A stretch of 64,000 nucleotides of DNA from Microvirga sp. TS319 (GCF_041276405.1 NZ_JBGGGT010000002.1:1463001-1527000); one strand, 5' to 3'. Shown: positions 27,706 through 38,603, numbered from the stretch's first letter. A program made the numbers and translations. The notes: generated by a model not told the origin, from the sequence alone.

Positions 27706-30354
27706 ATGAGCGGCGTCAACGAAATCCGGTCGGCCTTCCTCGATTACTTCGCCAAGAACGGCCATGAGGTCGTGGCCTCGAGCCCCCTCGTGCCGCGCAA
27801 CGACCCGACCCTGATGTTCACGAATGCCGGCATGGTGCAGTTCAAGAACGTCTTCACGGGGGCCGAGAAGCGCCCCTACAGCACGGCGGCGACGGCGCAG
27901 AAATGCGTGCGCGCGGGCGGCAAGCACAACGATCTCGACAATGTGGGCTACACGGCGCGCCACCACACCTTCTTCGAGATGCTCGGCAATTTCTCGTTCG
28001 GCGACTACTTCAAGGAGCGCGCCATCGAGCTCGCCTGGAATCTGATCACGAAGGAGTTCGACCTGCCGAAGGACAAGCTCCTCGTCACCGTCTATCATGA
28101 CGACGACGAGGCGGCGAACCTCTGGAAGAAGATCGCCGGATTCTCGGATTCGAAGATCATCCGCATCCCGACCTCGGATAATTTCTGGCAGATGGGCGAT
28201 ACCGGCCCGTGCGGCCCGTGCTCGGAAATCTTCATCGACCAGGGCGACAAGCTCTGGGGCGGTCCTCCCGGCAGCCCTGAGGAGGACGGCGACCGCTTCC
28301 TCGAGTTCTGGAATCTCGTGTTCATGCAATACGAGCAGATCGAGCCCGGCAACCGCATCGGCCTGCCCAGGCCCTCCATCGACACCGGCATGGGGCTGGA
28401 GCGCATCTCCGCGATCCTGCAGGGCGTCTATTCGAACTACGACACGGACCTGTTCCGCACCCTCATCGAGGCCGTGGCCCACGCCACGGGCGTTGCGCCG
28501 GAAGGCGACCGCAAGGCTTCGCACCGCGTGATCGCGGATCACCTGCGCACCTCCTGCTTCCTCGTGGCCGACGGGGTTCTGCCCTCGAACGAGGGACGCG
28601 GCTACGTGCTCCGCCGCATCATGCGCCGCGCCATGCGCCATGCGCAGCTGCTCGGCGCGAAGGAGCCGCTCATGTACCGCCTCGTGCCCGTTCTCGTGCG
28701 CGAGATGGGGCAGGCCTATCCTGAGCTGATCCGCGCCGAGGCGCTCATCACCGAGACCCTGAAGCTGGAGGAAACCCGGTTCCGCAAGACCCTGGAACGC
28801 GGCCTCTCGATCCTCGACGAGGAAAGCCGCAGCCTCATCAAGGGCCAGAACCTCTCCGGCGACACGGCCTTTACGCTCTACGACACTTATGGCTTCCCGC
28901 TCGACCTGACGCAGGATGCGCTGAAGCCCCGCGGCATCGGCGTCGACACGGAGGCCTTCAACGCCGCCATGGAGCGTCAGCGCGAGAAAGCCCGGGCGGC
29001 CTGGTCCGGTTCGGGCGAGGCGGCGACCGAGACCGTATGGTTCTCCGTGAAGGAGCGCACGGGCGCGACCGAGTTCCTCGGCTACGACACCGAGAATGCG
29101 GAGGGCGTCGTCCTGGCTCTGCTCAAGGACGGCAAGGAGGTTGCCGAGCTGAAGGCGGGCGAGACCGGCCTCGTGGTTCTCAACCAGACCCCGTTCTACG
29201 GCGAGTCCGGCGGCCAGGTCGGGGATACCGGCGTGATGCAGGGCGAGGGCGCGCGCGTCTTCGTGACTAATACCGAGAAGAAACTCGGCGATCTCTTCGT
29301 GCACCATGTCACGGTCGAGCACGGTTCCCTGAAGCCCGGCCAGTCGCTCGAGCTGATGGTGGATCACGATCGCCGCTCCGCCGTGCGCGCCAACCACTCG
29401 GCGACCCACCTCCTGCACGAGGCCCTGCGCGAGGTTCTGGGCGACCACGTGGCCCAGAAGGGCTCCATGGTCGGGCCCGACCGCCTGCGCTTCGACTTCA
29501 GCCATCCCAAGCCCATCGAGGATGCGGAGCTGAAGTCCGTCGAGGAGATCGCCAACAAGGTCCTGCTCCAGAACGAGCCGGTCGTGACCAAGCTCATGGC
29601 CGTGGACGAAGCCATCGAGTCCGGCGCCCGCGCGCTCTTCGGCGAGAAGTACGGCGACGAGGTCCGGGTCGTGTCCATGGGCAAGGCCGAGGGCAACAAG
29701 ACCTTCTCGGTCGAGCTTTGCGGCGGCACGCATGTGAACCGTACGGGCGATATCGGCATGATCACCATCGTGTCCGAGAGTGCTGTCGCCGCGGGCGTGC
29801 GCCGTCTCGAAGCGATGACGGGCAATGCCGCGCGCCACCACCTCGAAGGTGAAAGCCGCAGGCTGCGCGAGGTTGCGGGCCTCCTGAAGACCCCGGTGGA
29901 CGAGGTGTCCTCGCGCCTGACGGCTCTTCTCGAAGAGCGCCGCAAGCTCGAGCGCGATCTGGCCGAGGCGCGCCGCAAGCTCGCCATGGGCGGCGCGGGC
30001 GGCAGCGAGCCGATCAAGGACGTTAACGGCACCAAGCTCATGGCGCGCGCGGTGACGGGCGTGGAGATGAAGGACCTCAAGAGCCTCGCCGACGAGGGCA
30101 AGAAGCGTCTCGGCTCGGGCGTCGTCGCCATCGTGGGCGTCGCCGAGGACGGCAAGGCCGGCATCGTCGTTGCCGTGACCGAGGACCTGACCGGGAAGTA
30201 CGATGCGGTCTCGCTGGTGAGGATCGGCTCGGAGAAGCTCGGCGGAAAGGGCGGCGGCGGGCGCCGCGACATGGCCCAGGCCGGCGGCCCCGACGGGGCG
30301 CAGGCGGAAGCGGCGCTCTCGGCCATCGAAGCGGCATTGTCCGCCGCGGCCTGA
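27706..30354 (+). CDS. alaS: Alanyl-tRNA synthetase
   Basis: An 882-residue class II synthetase of full length. Motif 1 to 3 residues lie in the N-terminal catalytic domain ([37 protein letters not shown]). The editing domain has [11 protein letters not shown] and the zinc-site CGGTHV. The C-terminal oligomerisation/C-Ala region ends with a glycine-rich [16 protein letters not shown] motif. It charges tRNA-Ala in the cytoplasm. The potassium-channel gene starts 14 bp downstream and may be cotranscribed. Confidence 0.98.
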   Translation: MSGVNEIRSAFLDYFAKNGHEVVASSPLVPRNDPTLMFTNAGMVQFKNVFTGAEKRPYSTAATAQKCVRAGGKHNDLDNVGYTARHHTFFEMLGNFSFGDYFKERAIELAWNLITKEFDLPKDKLLVTVYHDDDEAANLWKKIAGFSDSKIIRIPTSDNFWQMGDTGPCGPCSEIFIDQGDKLWGGPPGSPEEDGDRFLEFWNLVFMQYEQIEPGNRIGLPRPSIDTGMGLERISAILQGVYSNYDTDLFRTLIEAVAHATGVAPEGDRKASHRVIADHLRTSCFLVADGVLPSNEGRGYVLRRIMRRAMRHAQLLGAKEPLMYRLVPVLVREMGQAYPELIRAEALITETLKLEETRFRKTLERGLSILDEESRSLIKGQNLSGDTAFTLYDTYGFPLDLTQDALKPRGIGVDTEAFNAAMERQREKARAAWSGSGEAATETVWFSVKERTGATEFLGYDTENAEGVVLALLKDGKEVAELKAGETGLVVLNQTPFYGESGGQVGDTGVMQGEGARVFVTNTEKKLGDLFVHHVTVEHGSLKPGQSLELMVDHDRRSAVRANHSATHLLHEALREVLGDHVAQKGSMVGPDRLRFDFSHPKPIEDAELKSVEEIANKVLLQNEPVVTKLMAVDEAIESGARALFGEKYGDEVRVVSMGKAEGNKTFSVELCGGTHVNRTGDIGMITIVSESAVAAGVRRLEAMTGNAARHHLEGESRRLREVAGLLKTPVDEVSSRLTALLEERRKLERDLAEARRKLAMGGAGGSEPIKDVNGTKLMARAVTGVEMKDLKSLADEGKKRLGSGVVAIVGVAEDGKAGIVVAVTEDLTGKYDAVSLVRIGSEKLGGKGGGGRRDMAQAGGPDGAQAEAALSAIEAALSAAA

Positions 30355-30367
30355 GGAACCGGGCGCC

Positions 30368-31534
30368 GTGCCGAGGGTTCATCCACACCCGACGCGGCGC
30401 AGGATCTACGAAATCCTTGAACGCAGCAGCGTGAACGACCCCGTCGTTCACGCTGTCCATTTATTCCTGATCCTGCTGATCGCCGTAAATGTCACGGCGG
30501 TCGTCCTCGAGAGCGTGCCGTCGCTGCAGGATGCCTACGACACGCCTTTCCTGATCATCGAGCTCGTCAGCGGCGTCATCTTCACGGTGGAGTACGCGGC
30601 CCGGCTCTGGTGCGCGCCGGAATATCTGCCCTTCCACCACATGACGCCGTGGCGGGCGCGGATGAGATGGGCTCTGCACCCGCAATCCGTCATCGACTTC
30701 GTGGCGGTCGTGCCCTTCTATCTCGCCTATTGGGACGTGGGAGGCCTGCGCGCTTTCCTGCTGCTCCGGCTCTTCCGCTTCTTCAAGCTCGCGCGCTATT
30801 CGCCGGGCCTGGCAAGCCTCGCGGAGGCCGTCTATGCCGAGCGGCGGGCGCTGATCGCCTGCGGCGTGATCCTCATGGGGGCCATGCTTCTCGCGGCTTC
30901 CGCGATCAATCTCGTCGAACGGGACGTGCAGCCCGACAAGTTCGGCACCATCCCCGAATCCATGTACTGGGCCATCGTGACGCTCACCACCGTGGGCTAT
31001 GGCGACGCCGTCCCCGTGACGGCGCTCGGGCGGGTGATCGCCGCCCTGACGGCCGTGGCGGGGCTCGTCATGCTGGCTCTGCCGGTCGGCATCATCGCGA
31101 GCGCCTTTTCACGGGAGATCCACCGGCGGGATTTCGTCGTCACATGGAGCATGGTGGCGCGGGTGCCGCTCTTTGGGGATCTGGACGCTCAGGAGATCGC
31201 GAGCGTGATGCAATGTCTGAGTTCCCGCAGCTGCGCACCCGGGGAGGTCATCGTCCGCAAGGGCGACGAGGCCCATTCCATGTATCTCATCGCGGCAGGC
31301 GACGTGGAGGTGGTCCTGCCCGGCGAGAATGTCCGGCTCGGCCCCGGAGACTTCTTCGGCGAGATGGCCGTTCTCAAGAGGCGGCGGCGCGCCGCAACCG
31401 TCAGGGCCCTGACGCCCTGCCGCCTGCTCGTGCTCGATGCGGGCGACCTGCACGACCTTCTCGAGGGCAACCCGGCCCTGGCCGAACATGTTCATGCGGT
31501 CGCCCGCTCCCGAGGCGGAGAGACGGACGAGTGA
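30368..31534 (+). CDS. Cyclic-nucleotide-gated potassium channel (MloK1-like)
   Basis: A 388-residue six-TM voltage-sensor-like channel with a C-terminal cyclic-nucleotide-binding domain. The selectivity filter is TTVGYGD at about residues 214-220. An S4-like helix has LLLRLFRFFKLARYSPG. The CNBD (about 265-380) holds the phosphate-binding cassette GPGDFFGEMAVLKRRRRAATV. The length suits the MlotiK1 family. The start is GTG with GAGGAA upstream. It would pass K+ across the inner membrane, gated by cAMP or cGMP. Confidence 0.9.
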   Translation: MPRVHPHPTRRRIYEILERSSVNDPVVHAVHLFLILLIAVNVTAVVLESVPSLQDAYDTPFLIIELVSGVIFTVEYAARLWCAPEYLPFHHMTPWRARMRWALHPQSVIDFVAVVPFYLAYWDVGGLRAFLLLRLFRFFKLARYSPGLASLAEAVYAERRALIACGVILMGAMLLAASAINLVERDVQPDKFGTIPESMYWAIVTLTTVGYGDAVPVTALGRVIAALTAVAGLVMLALPVGIIASAFSREIHRRDFVVTWSMVARVPLFGDLDAQEIASVMQCLSSRSCAPGEVIVRKGDEAHSMYLIAAGDVEVVLPGENVRLGPGDFFGEMAVLKRRRRAATVRALTPCRLLVLDAGDLHDLLEGNPALAEHVHAVARSRGGETDE

Positions 31535-31540
31535 GCGGCG

Positions 31541-32005
31541 TCAGTCGTGATCGGGATGTTGCCGGGAGGCCATCTTCTCCAATTCCTCAGGTGAGGCGTA
31601 ATCCTCCGTCCGCTGGCCGGGCAGGCTGTGGAGATGCTCGAAAGCCGCGATCCTGCTCTCGATGCCGTACTGGAACTCCGGCGTGACCCGGCCCGGCTCG
31701 TCGAGGCTGCCGATGGAGACGCTGATGCGGTCGTTCTCCAGGTAGGAATAGGTCAGCGGCGTTCCGCAATCCCGGCAGAACCCGCGCTCGACGGCCTCCG
31801 AACTCCTGAAGATGCCGGGCCGCCCCTTCGTCCAGACCAGATCCTTGCGGGCTACGCCGGTAAAAGGCGCAAAGTAATTGCCGAACGCCTTCTGGCACAT
31901 GCGGCAATGGCAGATGCTCGCATGCGTCGGCTCGGCCCTCAGCGCATAGCGCACTGCGCCGCATTGGCAGCCGCCGGCGAGGATGGCGGATTCACTTGGC
32001 TCCAT
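31541..32005 (-). CDS. GFA-family (glutathione-dependent formaldehyde-activating-like) protein
   Basis: A 154-residue zinc protein of the GFA/CENP-V fold. Cysteine ligands appear in CQCGAVRY, CHCRMCQK and FCRDCGTPL in the expected order. Despite the family name, formaldehyde activity is established for few members, so the substrate is unknown. It is convergent with the potassium channel, with stops only 6 bp apart. Confidence 0.87.
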   Translation of the reverse strand: MEPSESAILAGGCQCGAVRYALRAEPTHASICHCRMCQKAFGNYFAPFTGVARKDLVWTKGRPGIFRSSEAVERGFCRDCGTPLTYSYLENDRISVSIGSLDEPGRVTPEFQYGIESRIAAFEHLHSLPGQRTEDYASPEELEKMASRQHPDHD

Positions 32006-32151
32006 GCTGGTCTCCTGCAGTATCTCGTCAAGATTGCTGAAGCTCGGGCCTCATGCGCGGATGTCAAGCCGCCATGTCTCAAACGAGCATGGAAAACGGG
32101 GCCCATCTGCATGGGACCCGTCACAACAAGGCTTGGATGGCGTTCCTCAGA

Positions 32152-35100
32152 TCACCAATCAATCACCAGGAAATCATTGGCGGACAAGGGCAGGTTTGCC
32201 GTCAGCGTGGCGAACTGAATCGCGGCTCCTGCACCCGAGCCATCGGCATCGAAGGACAACGCCCCGGTTGCGGCATTGTAGATGATGCGATGCTCGTTCT
32301 GGGTGGCCGCGCTGCCCACGACGAAAGCATTCGCGGCGAGCGGTCCCATGCCGAGTCCTTCAAACATACCCCAGAACAGATGGATCTTATCCTCGCCGAC
32401 CGTGTAGTCGGTGATCTGGTCGATGTTATATCCATCGAGCACGCCCATGAACACGAACGCATCCCGACCGGCGCCGCCGGTCAGGATGTCGGCGCCATCC
32501 ATGCCGTAGAGAGCATTATCACCGGCGTCGCCACCCAGCCGGTCATCGAAGTTCGTGCCCTGCAGGTCCTCAATGTCTCCATAGACGTCGCCCTCGGCTG
32601 AATTTTGCGTGCCGCCCGTTGCGAGGCTTGTCCATACGAACTTCGTCGAGGCCATATAGCTGACCATATCGCGACCTGCCCCACCGATCAGGACGTCGGC
32701 ATCGTAGTCCGTGCCGGGACGTTCTTCGGGATCGGGATTCTTCCCGGGCGGCCCCGGATCGATCGGCGGAAGACCGGCGCCCGACAACCAGTCATTGCCG
32801 TCTCCGCCATCCAGGTAATCCTTGCCATTCCCGCCGATGAGATAGTCATCGCCCTGGCCGCCGTACAGCGTATCGCCCAAGGAATCGCCGCCACGACTGT
32901 CACCGTAGAGATAGTCGTTGCCATCGCCGCCATCGAGGGTGTCCTCCCCGTCGAAGCCGTAGAGAAAGTCGCTGCCATCAAGGCCGTAGAGGGCATTGTT
33001 GCCTTCGTCCGCCATCAGATCATCGCCGAAGTTCGAACCTTCGATATATTCGATACCAAGATAACGGTCGCCTGCCGCCTCGCCCCGTGTACCACCGTAG
33101 TCGAGGCTCACGGTCACGCCCTCCGTGGCATGGACAAAGCTTACTGTATCGATGCCTCTCCCGCCATCGAGCCGGTCGCCGCCCATGCCGCCGTCGAGGG
33201 TGTCGTTGCCGGCGCCGCCCAGGAGCGTGTTCGCGCCATCGCTGCCGATCAGGGTATCGCCAAAGGCCGTGCCCTCGATGTTCTCGATGCTGACAAGGAT
33301 ATCGCCCGCTGCATCGCCCATGCCGGAACCGGTCGCCAGATTGACGTACACGGCCGCATTGGACTGGGCATAGATCGCCGTATCGATGCCGTCGCCGCCA
33401 TCGAGCCGGTCGGCGCCTAGTCCGCCTTCGAGGCGATCGTTGTCCGTTCCACCGAAAAGCTGGTCGTTGCCGCCCAGGCCGCTCAGGACATCTTCGCCAC
33501 CCCAGCCATAGATCTTGTTGCCGCCACTGTTGCCCGAGAGCCGATCGCCGAAACGAAACGTGCCCTCGAGGTTCTCGATATTGATGAAGACATCGCCTGC
33601 CGCCTCGCCACCCGAGCCGCCGGTCTCGAGGCTTGCGACGATACCCTCAAAGGCATGGTCGTAAATCGCGGTGTCTTCCCCCACACCGCCATCGAGGAAA
33701 TCGGCGCCTGTGCCGCCTTCGAGAGTGTCGTCGTGGAGACCGCCATCGAGGGTGTCGTTGCCCTCCCGGCCTTCCAGGTAATCGGTTCCGCTCAAGCCCG
33801 CGAGATAGTTGGGATTCCTATCGCCTTCGAGAATGTCGAAGAAATTCGAGCCAACGATTCCTTCGATGCTGCGATAAGTGTCGCTGTCTCCGCCAATTCG
33901 TGATTCGCCGCTCCCGCGGAAAAGGCTCGCGTTCACTCCGGAGTTGGCATTGATATAGATGGCTAGGTCGAATTCCTCGCCGCCATCGAGAATATCGGAT
34001 CCAAGTCCGCCCTCGAGAGAGTCATTGCCACGGTCACCGTAGAGACCGTCGCCTCCCGCCCCGCCAACGAGCTCATTGCCCATTCCATTGCCGACCAGAG
34101 TGTCGGCATATGCCGTGCCCTCGACCTGCTCGATGTCGACATAGGTATCGCCGGCGGCTTCGCCGGCGGTGCCGCCGGTCGCGAGATTGACGATCACGCC
34201 TGCCTGCGCTTGGGCGTAGCTGACGCTGTCGAAGCCGATTCCTCCGTGCAGATAATCGGCGCCCGATCCGCCGATCAGCGTATCCTCATCGTCCCCGCCG
34301 TAGAGGCGGTCGTCGCCAACCCCACCCTCCAAGCGGTCGTTTCCGGTTTCGCCATAGATCCAGTCGTTGCCGAACTGGCCCGAGACGTTGTCCGCTCCGG
34401 CACCGGCCAGGAGATAGTCGTCCTGACCGCCGCCATAGACGATATCGTCGCCGTCGCCCGCGTCGATCTGCGAGCCGGTGACGAAGATGGCGTAGCGCCG
34501 TGCCTCCGTGTGACCGAGGTCCCACCAATGCGCGGTGGCAGCCGCCACATTGCCGGCGCCGAAGGCCGCCAGGAGATCGGGATTTTTGTTGAGATAGTAG
34601 GATGCGTCGAAGAAGGTGCCCCAGCGATTGGCCACGTCCTGGCCGACAAGATAGTCGCCGAAGACAGAGCCGACGAGGTTTTCAACCCCGTAGATCCGAT
34701 CGCCTTCAGCATCCCCATTGAGGCCGCGCCCTTCGGCCAGATTGACGAACACGCCACTGGCAGAGGTTGCATAGGATACCGTGTCCATCCCTTCCGCGCC
34801 GTCGGTGGCATCGAGCCCGCCATAGAGCGTGTCGGCGCCCTGGCCGCCGATCAGAATGTCATTGCCTGCGCAGCCGTAGAGCTGGTCGTTGTTCAAACCT
34901 CCGGCCAGCGTGTCGTGGCCCGTCCAGCCGGTCAGGAAATCGCCGTCGGCGCCGCCATCGAGCTGGTCGTCGCCGTTCCCGCCGTCGACGTAGTCGCCGC
35001 CGGGCCCGCCATACAGGATGTCATTATCGTCATCACCCCACATGAGGTCGTTGCCGTCTCCGCCATCCATCGTATCGTTGCCGCCCCGGCCGTACATTGT

Positions 35101-35358
35101 GTCGCGCTCGTAGATGCCGGCGGACCTGCCGACCAGAGATTCAGCGAGATCCGAGCCGAGGATGAGCCAACTGGTATAGGGAGGGTACGGGTAGTCTGTC
35201 ACGCTCGGCTGACCGGCGAGTTCGCCATCAATGGCAGAGCCGTCAGACTCGATAACGGCGGCTTGCTTGGCTGCCCAAACCGGAATCGCCCACCGATAGG
35301 TTAGGTCGACCGAAAGAGGTTGGTGCGGGTAAGGCTTGCCTTGAGACGACAGGATCAT
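32152..35358 (-). CDS. Very large RTX calcium-binding protein
   Basis: A 1068-residue protein made almost wholly of RTX arrays (GGxGxDxLxGG) separated by spacers of the form DTVSYAxAxxGVxVNLATG...AAGDxxxxIExxxGTxFxDxLxG. A separate motif, FFDASYYLNKNPDLLAAFG...HWWDLGHTEARRYA, is embedded near residues 245-290. The C-terminus resembles the other RTX proteins here (AFVFMG, ITDYTVGEDKI, LSFDADGSG, NDFLVI). There is no signal peptide. It is probably exported by type I secretion as a calcium-folded surface or matrix protein. Confidence 0.92.
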   Translation of the reverse strand: MILSSQGKPYPHQPLSVDLTYRWAIPVWAAKQAAVIESDGSAIDGELAGQPSVTDYPYPPYTSWLILGSDLAESLVGRSAGIYERDTMYGRGGNDTMDGGDGNDLMWGDDDNDILYGGPGGDYVDGGNGDDQLDGGADGDFLTGWTGHDTLAGGLNNDQLYGCAGNDILIGGQGADTLYGGLDATDGAEGMDTVSYATSASGVFVNLAEGRGLNGDAEGDRIYGVENLVGSVFGDYLVGQDVANRWGTFFDASYYLNKNPDLLAAFGAGNVAAATAHWWDLGHTEARRYAIFVTGSQIDAGDGDDIVYGGGQDDYLLAGAGADNVSGQFGNDWIYGETGNDRLEGGVGDDRLYGGDDEDTLIGGSGADYLHGGIGFDSVSYAQAQAGVIVNLATGGTAGEAAGDTYVDIEQVEGTAYADTLVGNGMGNELVGGAGGDGLYGDRGNDSLEGGLGSDILDGGEEFDLAIYINANSGVNASLFRGSGESRIGGDSDTYRSIEGIVGSNFFDILEGDRNPNYLAGLSGTDYLEGREGNDTLDGGLHDDTLEGGTGADFLDGGVGEDTAIYDHAFEGIVASLETGGSGGEAAGDVFINIENLEGTFRFGDRLSGNSGGNKIYGWGGEDVLSGLGGNDQLFGGTDNDRLEGGLGADRLDGGDGIDTAIYAQSNAAVYVNLATGSGMGDAAGDILVSIENIEGTAFGDTLIGSDGANTLLGGAGNDTLDGGMGGDRLDGGRGIDTVSFVHATEGVTVSLDYGGTRGEAAGDRYLGIEYIEGSNFGDDLMADEGNNALYGLDGSDFLYGFDGEDTLDGGDGNDYLYGDSRGGDSLGDTLYGGQGDDYLIGGNGKDYLDGGDGNDWLSGAGLPPIDPGPPGKNPDPEERPGTDYDADVLIGGAGRDMVSYMASTKFVWTSLATGGTQNSAEGDVYGDIEDLQGTNFDDRLGGDAGDNALYGMDGADILTGGAGRDAFVFMGVLDGYNIDQITDYTVGEDKIHLFWGMFEGLGMGPLAANAFVVGSAATQNEHRIIYNAATGALSFDADGSGAGAAIQFATLTANLPLSANDFLVIDW

Positions 35359-35868
35359 TCTGTGGATTTCCCTTGTTTAGGAAAATCATTCTAATGTTAC
35401 AACATGTCCATAGGAATGCATATCTACTGATCGGCGTGCATAATGCTGTGGACGAAAATCCGCATCACTCCCAGGCCATGCGGATTCCGGGATTTCAGGC
35501 CGGCTGTGGTGGAGAACCGCTCAGCCGGTGCGAGCCAGGACCATGATCACGACATGCGGCGAGAAAGACGAGGGCCTCTATGTGCGCCGTACCGCAATGA
35601 GTGTAGAGCCGGGCTCGGTGAAAGACCTCCTGACAGACGCAGGCGAAGATCCCCGGCTTCTCTCGCCGCGCCGATTGGCAAATAAAGATTATCAAACAAG
35701 GAAGTGCCGCGCTTGCTTCCTCCCCACGAGGAAGAGGTGAGCCTAACGCTGAAGCGGAAACTGCGATTAATGAGCGGGCCTTCGAGAGCGTGTTATAATA
35801 GGCGGGGCGGGCATTCATCGGCGGAGTGGGCCTTGAACGTCCTGTGCAGCAGAGCATGGAGAGGCGCC
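35359..35868. other. Gene-free region between an RTX gene and a DUF2270 gene
   Basis: About 510 bp without a convincing gene. The AT-rich left end (35359-35420) probably carries the RTX promoter on the minus strand. The rest is ordinary GC-rich sequence; I see no repeat copy or strong hairpin. Confidence 0.4.
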
Positions 35869-36594
35869 ATGCAGACAACGAGCGATCAACGAACCGTATC
35901 GGTCTTGAAACCGGCCATCGCTCCGCCCGTCTTTCCGAGCACCGGGACCGAATTCATCAACGTCATGGCCCATTATCATCGCGCCGAGATCGCCCGGATG
36001 GCCGGCTGGCGGGACCGGATCGATCGGACGAGCAACTGGGCCATCACGGTCGTGGCAGCCATGCTGTCGGTCTCTCTTTCCACGCCCACGGCCCATCACG
36101 GCGTCCTGCTCTTCGCCATGGTCCTGATCCTGCTGCTGCTGGTGATCGAGGCCCGCCGGTATCGGTTCTTCGACGTCTATCGCAATCGCGTGCGTCTCAT
36201 GGAGAGGAACTATTACGCGCAGATCTTTGCGCCTGAAGACGGCACGACGGACGAATGGATCCACAGGCTCGGCGAGGATCTCCGAAGGCCCGTGTTCCTG
36301 ATCAGCCTGAACCAGGCCATCTCGCGCCGGCTCCGGCGCAATTACTGCTGGATGTTCCTGATCCTCCTGCTGGCCTGGCTGGTGAAGACGACCTTCATCA
36401 GGATGCACGAGAATGCGGTCGAGACTCACATCGTCACATCCGTCGGGGAATGGATGCGGAATGCGGCCGTGGGGCCGGTGCCCGGATGGGCCGTCCTCGT
36501 GGCCGTCGCCATCCTTTACGGCTGGATCCTGTATGCCTCTCTGCGCCAGCCCCTGGGGGAGGGCGAACTCGCCTTCGGCAACGTGCATGTCTGA
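35869..36594 (+). CDS. DUF2270 domain-containing membrane protein
   Basis: A 241-residue protein with the DUF2270 signature EFINVMAHYHRAEIARMAGWRDRID near residues 24-48. TM helices are at about 52-70, 76-94, 160-178 and 203-222. The polar stretch between helices 2 and 3 holds FDVYRNRVRLMERNYYAQIF. The function of the family is unknown. The start is ATG 35869 with GGAGAG upstream; earlier in-frame codons lack family-like sequence. Confidence 0.83.
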   Translation: MQTTSDQRTVSVLKPAIAPPVFPSTGTEFINVMAHYHRAEIARMAGWRDRIDRTSNWAITVVAAMLSVSLSTPTAHHGVLLFAMVLILLLLVIEARRYRFFDVYRNRVRLMERNYYAQIFAPEDGTTDEWIHRLGEDLRRPVFLISLNQAISRRLRRNYCWMFLILLLAWLVKTTFIRMHENAVETHIVTSVGEWMRNAAVGPVPGWAVLVAVAILYGWILYASLRQPLGEGELAFGNVHV

Positions 36595-36655
36595 GGAAGG
36601 GGCCGGTCGGGAACGGCATGATGCCTCCCGTTTGCACAGGGCCCAACCAGGAAAC

Positions 36656-36682
36656 AAAAAAGCCCGGCTCGCGCCGGGCTTT
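36656..36682. terminator. Bidirectional terminator between DUF2270 gene and icd
   Basis: AAAGCCCGGC (36659-36668) and GCCGGGCTTT (36673-36682) pair around TCGC, with A-runs on the left and T-runs on the right. It sits between convergent genes and can end both transcripts. Confidence 0.88.
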
Positions 36683-36705
36683 TCGATGATGTCGCGACGA
36701 TGACC

Positions 36706-37920
36706 TTAGGCCGCCATGGCGATTCTGAGGTTCTCGTCGATCTTGTCGAGGAAGCCGGTGGTGGAGAGCCACTTCTGCTCGGCACCGACGAGCAGCGCCA
36801 GGTCCTTGGTCATGTAGCCGGCTTCGACCGTGTCGACGCAGACCTTCTCGAGGGTGGCGGCGAACTTGGCCAGCTCCGGATTGTCGTCGAGCTTGGCGCG
36901 ATGGCTGAGGCCGCGGGTCCAGGCGAAGATCGACGCGATCGAGTTGGTCGAGGTCTCCTTGCCCTTCTGGTGCTCGCGGTAGTGGCGCGTCACCGTGCCG
37001 TGGGCAGCTTCCGCCTCGACGGTCTGGCCGTCCGGCGTCATCAGCACCGAGGTCATCAGGCCGAGTGAGCCGAAGCCCTGCGCCACCGTATCCGACTGCA
37101 CGTCGCCGTCGTAGTTCTTGCACGCCCAGACATAGCCGCCCGACCACTTCAGGGCCGAGGCCACCATGTCGTCGATCAGGCGGTGCTCGTAGGTGATCCC
37201 GGCCGCCGCGAACTTGGCCTTGAACTCGGCCTCGTAGACCTCTTGGAAGATGTCCTTGAAGCGCCCGTCATAGGCCTTGAGGATGGTGTTCTTGGTCGAC
37301 AGATAGACCGGGTACTTGCGCATCAGGCCGTAGTTCATCGAAGCCCGGGCGAAGTCGCGGATCGACTCGTCGAGGTTGTACATGGCCATCGCCACGCCGG
37401 CATCCGGGAACTTGAACACTTCCTTCTCGATGACGGTGCCGTCCTCGCCCTCGAACTTGATCGTCAGGCGGCCCTTGCCGGGCACCTTGAAGTCGGTCGC
37501 GCGGTACTGGTCGCCGAAGGCATGGCGGCCGACGACGATCGGCTGGGTCCAGCCCGGCACCAGGCGCGGCACGTTCTTGCAGATGATCGGCTCGCGGAAG
37601 ATCACGCCGCCGAGGATGTTGCGGATCGTGCCGTTGGGCGACTTCCACATCTCCTTGAGGTTGAACTCCTCGACTCGGCCCTCGTCGGGCGTGATCGTGG
37701 CGCATTTGACGCCCACGCCGTACTTTTTGATCGCCTCGGCGGCCTCGACCGTGACCTTGTCGTTGGTGGCGTCGCGGTGCTCGATGCCCAGGTCGTAGTA
37801 CTTCAGGTCGATGTCGAGATAGGGGTGGATCAGCTTGTCTTTGATGAACTGCCAAATGATGCGGGTCATCTCGTCGCCGTCGAGCTCGACGACCGGATTG
37901 GCAACCTTGATCTTCGCCAT
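36706..37920 (-). CDS. icd: NADP-dependent isocitrate dehydrogenase
   Basis: A 404-residue IDH of the eukaryote-like dimeric subfamily common in Rhizobiales. Substrate and metal motifs include [17 protein letters not shown], the NYDGDVQSD block and the cofactor-side region [15 protein letters not shown]. It converts isocitrate to 2-oxoglutarate with NADP+ in the TCA cycle. ATG 37920 has GGTGAG upstream. It is a single-gene unit with its own terminator. Confidence 0.96.
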   Translation of the reverse strand: MAKIKVANPVVELDGDEMTRIIWQFIKDKLIHPYLDIDLKYYDLGIEHRDATNDKVTVEAAEAIKKYGVGVKCATITPDEGRVEEFNLKEMWKSPNGTIRNILGGVIFREPIICKNVPRLVPGWTQPIVVGRHAFGDQYRATDFKVPGKGRLTIKFEGEDGTVIEKEVFKFPDAGVAMAMYNLDESIRDFARASMNYGLMRKYPVYLSTKNTILKAYDGRFKDIFQEVYEAEFKAKFAAAGITYEHRLIDDMVASALKWSGGYVWACKNYDGDVQSDTVAQGFGSLGLMTSVLMTPDGQTVEAEAAHGTVTRHYREHQKGKETSTNSIASIFAWTRGLSHRAKLDDNPELAKFAATLEKVCVDTVEAGYMTKDLALLVGAEQKWLSTTGFLDKIDENLRIAMAA

Positions 37921-38032
37921 GATCTCACCTTGCGCTTCTTGAGGAGCTGGAACAGGCCTGCCGGCGGCAGGCGGTTACCGGGGCCTATAGCGCGGTTATG
38001 GCCGACGGGGAAGGTGGGGGGAGGCCGGGAAT

Positions 38033-38440
38033 TCAGCGCTTTCTGGCGCGGCGGGGAGTTTTCCCGGTCTCGATGCAGGGCGTGATGGCAAAAAGGGTGT
38101 TCGCCAGGGCCGCCTTCGCCTTTGTGGCGTCGTCGATCCTCTGGCGCTGGGACAGGAAGGCGGTTGCCTTCAGGAAGGCCCGGTCGCAGGAGCAGGCGCC
38201 CCGGCCGCGCCGCTCGTAGCACAGATCATGCGCGCGGCAGGCCGCATCGAGGGCATCGATCGGCTTCCTGCGGTTCATGTCCCCGAGCCCGCACCAGTTG
38301 CCGTGAAAAAGGGAGGGAGAGGGCTGGACAACCGGCGCCGTCGAGGGGGCGGCCACGGTGAAGGCCGGAACGAGGACGCCACAGCTGGCAAGAAGAAGGA
38401 TCGAGCGCAGGCGTGACAGGGAACCTCTCCATGCATCCAT
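38033..38440 (-). CDS. Phospholipase A2-like secreted protein
   Basis: A 135-residue exported protein. A signal peptide covers about residues 1-30 (RSILLLASCGVLVPAFTVA). NWCGLGD (48-54) resembles the PLA2 calcium loop, and ACRAHDLCYE (67-76) has the catalytic His71-Asp72 dyad flanked by Cys68 and Cys74; further cysteines are at 50, 83 and 85. The spacing and HD motif fit prokaryotic PLA2 folds that cleave the sn-2 acyl chain of phospholipids. It stands alone upstream of icd on the same strand. Confidence 0.7.
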   Translation of the reverse strand: MDAWRGSLSRLRSILLLASCGVLVPAFTVAAPSTAPVVQPSPSLFHGNWCGLGDMNRRKPIDALDAACRAHDLCYERRGRGACSCDRAFLKATAFLSQRQRIDDATKAKAALANTLFAITPCIETGKTPRRARKR

Positions 38441-38603
38441 ACGGTTAAAGGAAATAACGGCTTGGAGAATGGACCGGCATGGGTTTTGGTTCCGGCCTTG
38501 AGAAAGTTAGCCTGCAGGAGTTGCGAACGTCGTCCGGGGACGGCTCGCCTGCCCGGAGGCGTTCTGCCGACAACGCGAATGTCATAGGGCTGCCACGAGC
38601 CAC
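38441..38603. other. Short gap before a repeat element
   Basis: No gene or hairpin stands out; the PLA2-like gene's promoter should be here on the minus strand. Confidence 0.3.

Noticed and set aside
35528..35740. Plus-strand ORF of 70 codons before the DUF2270 gene
   Set aside because: No ribosome site and no family-like sequence; composition suggests a chance ORF.
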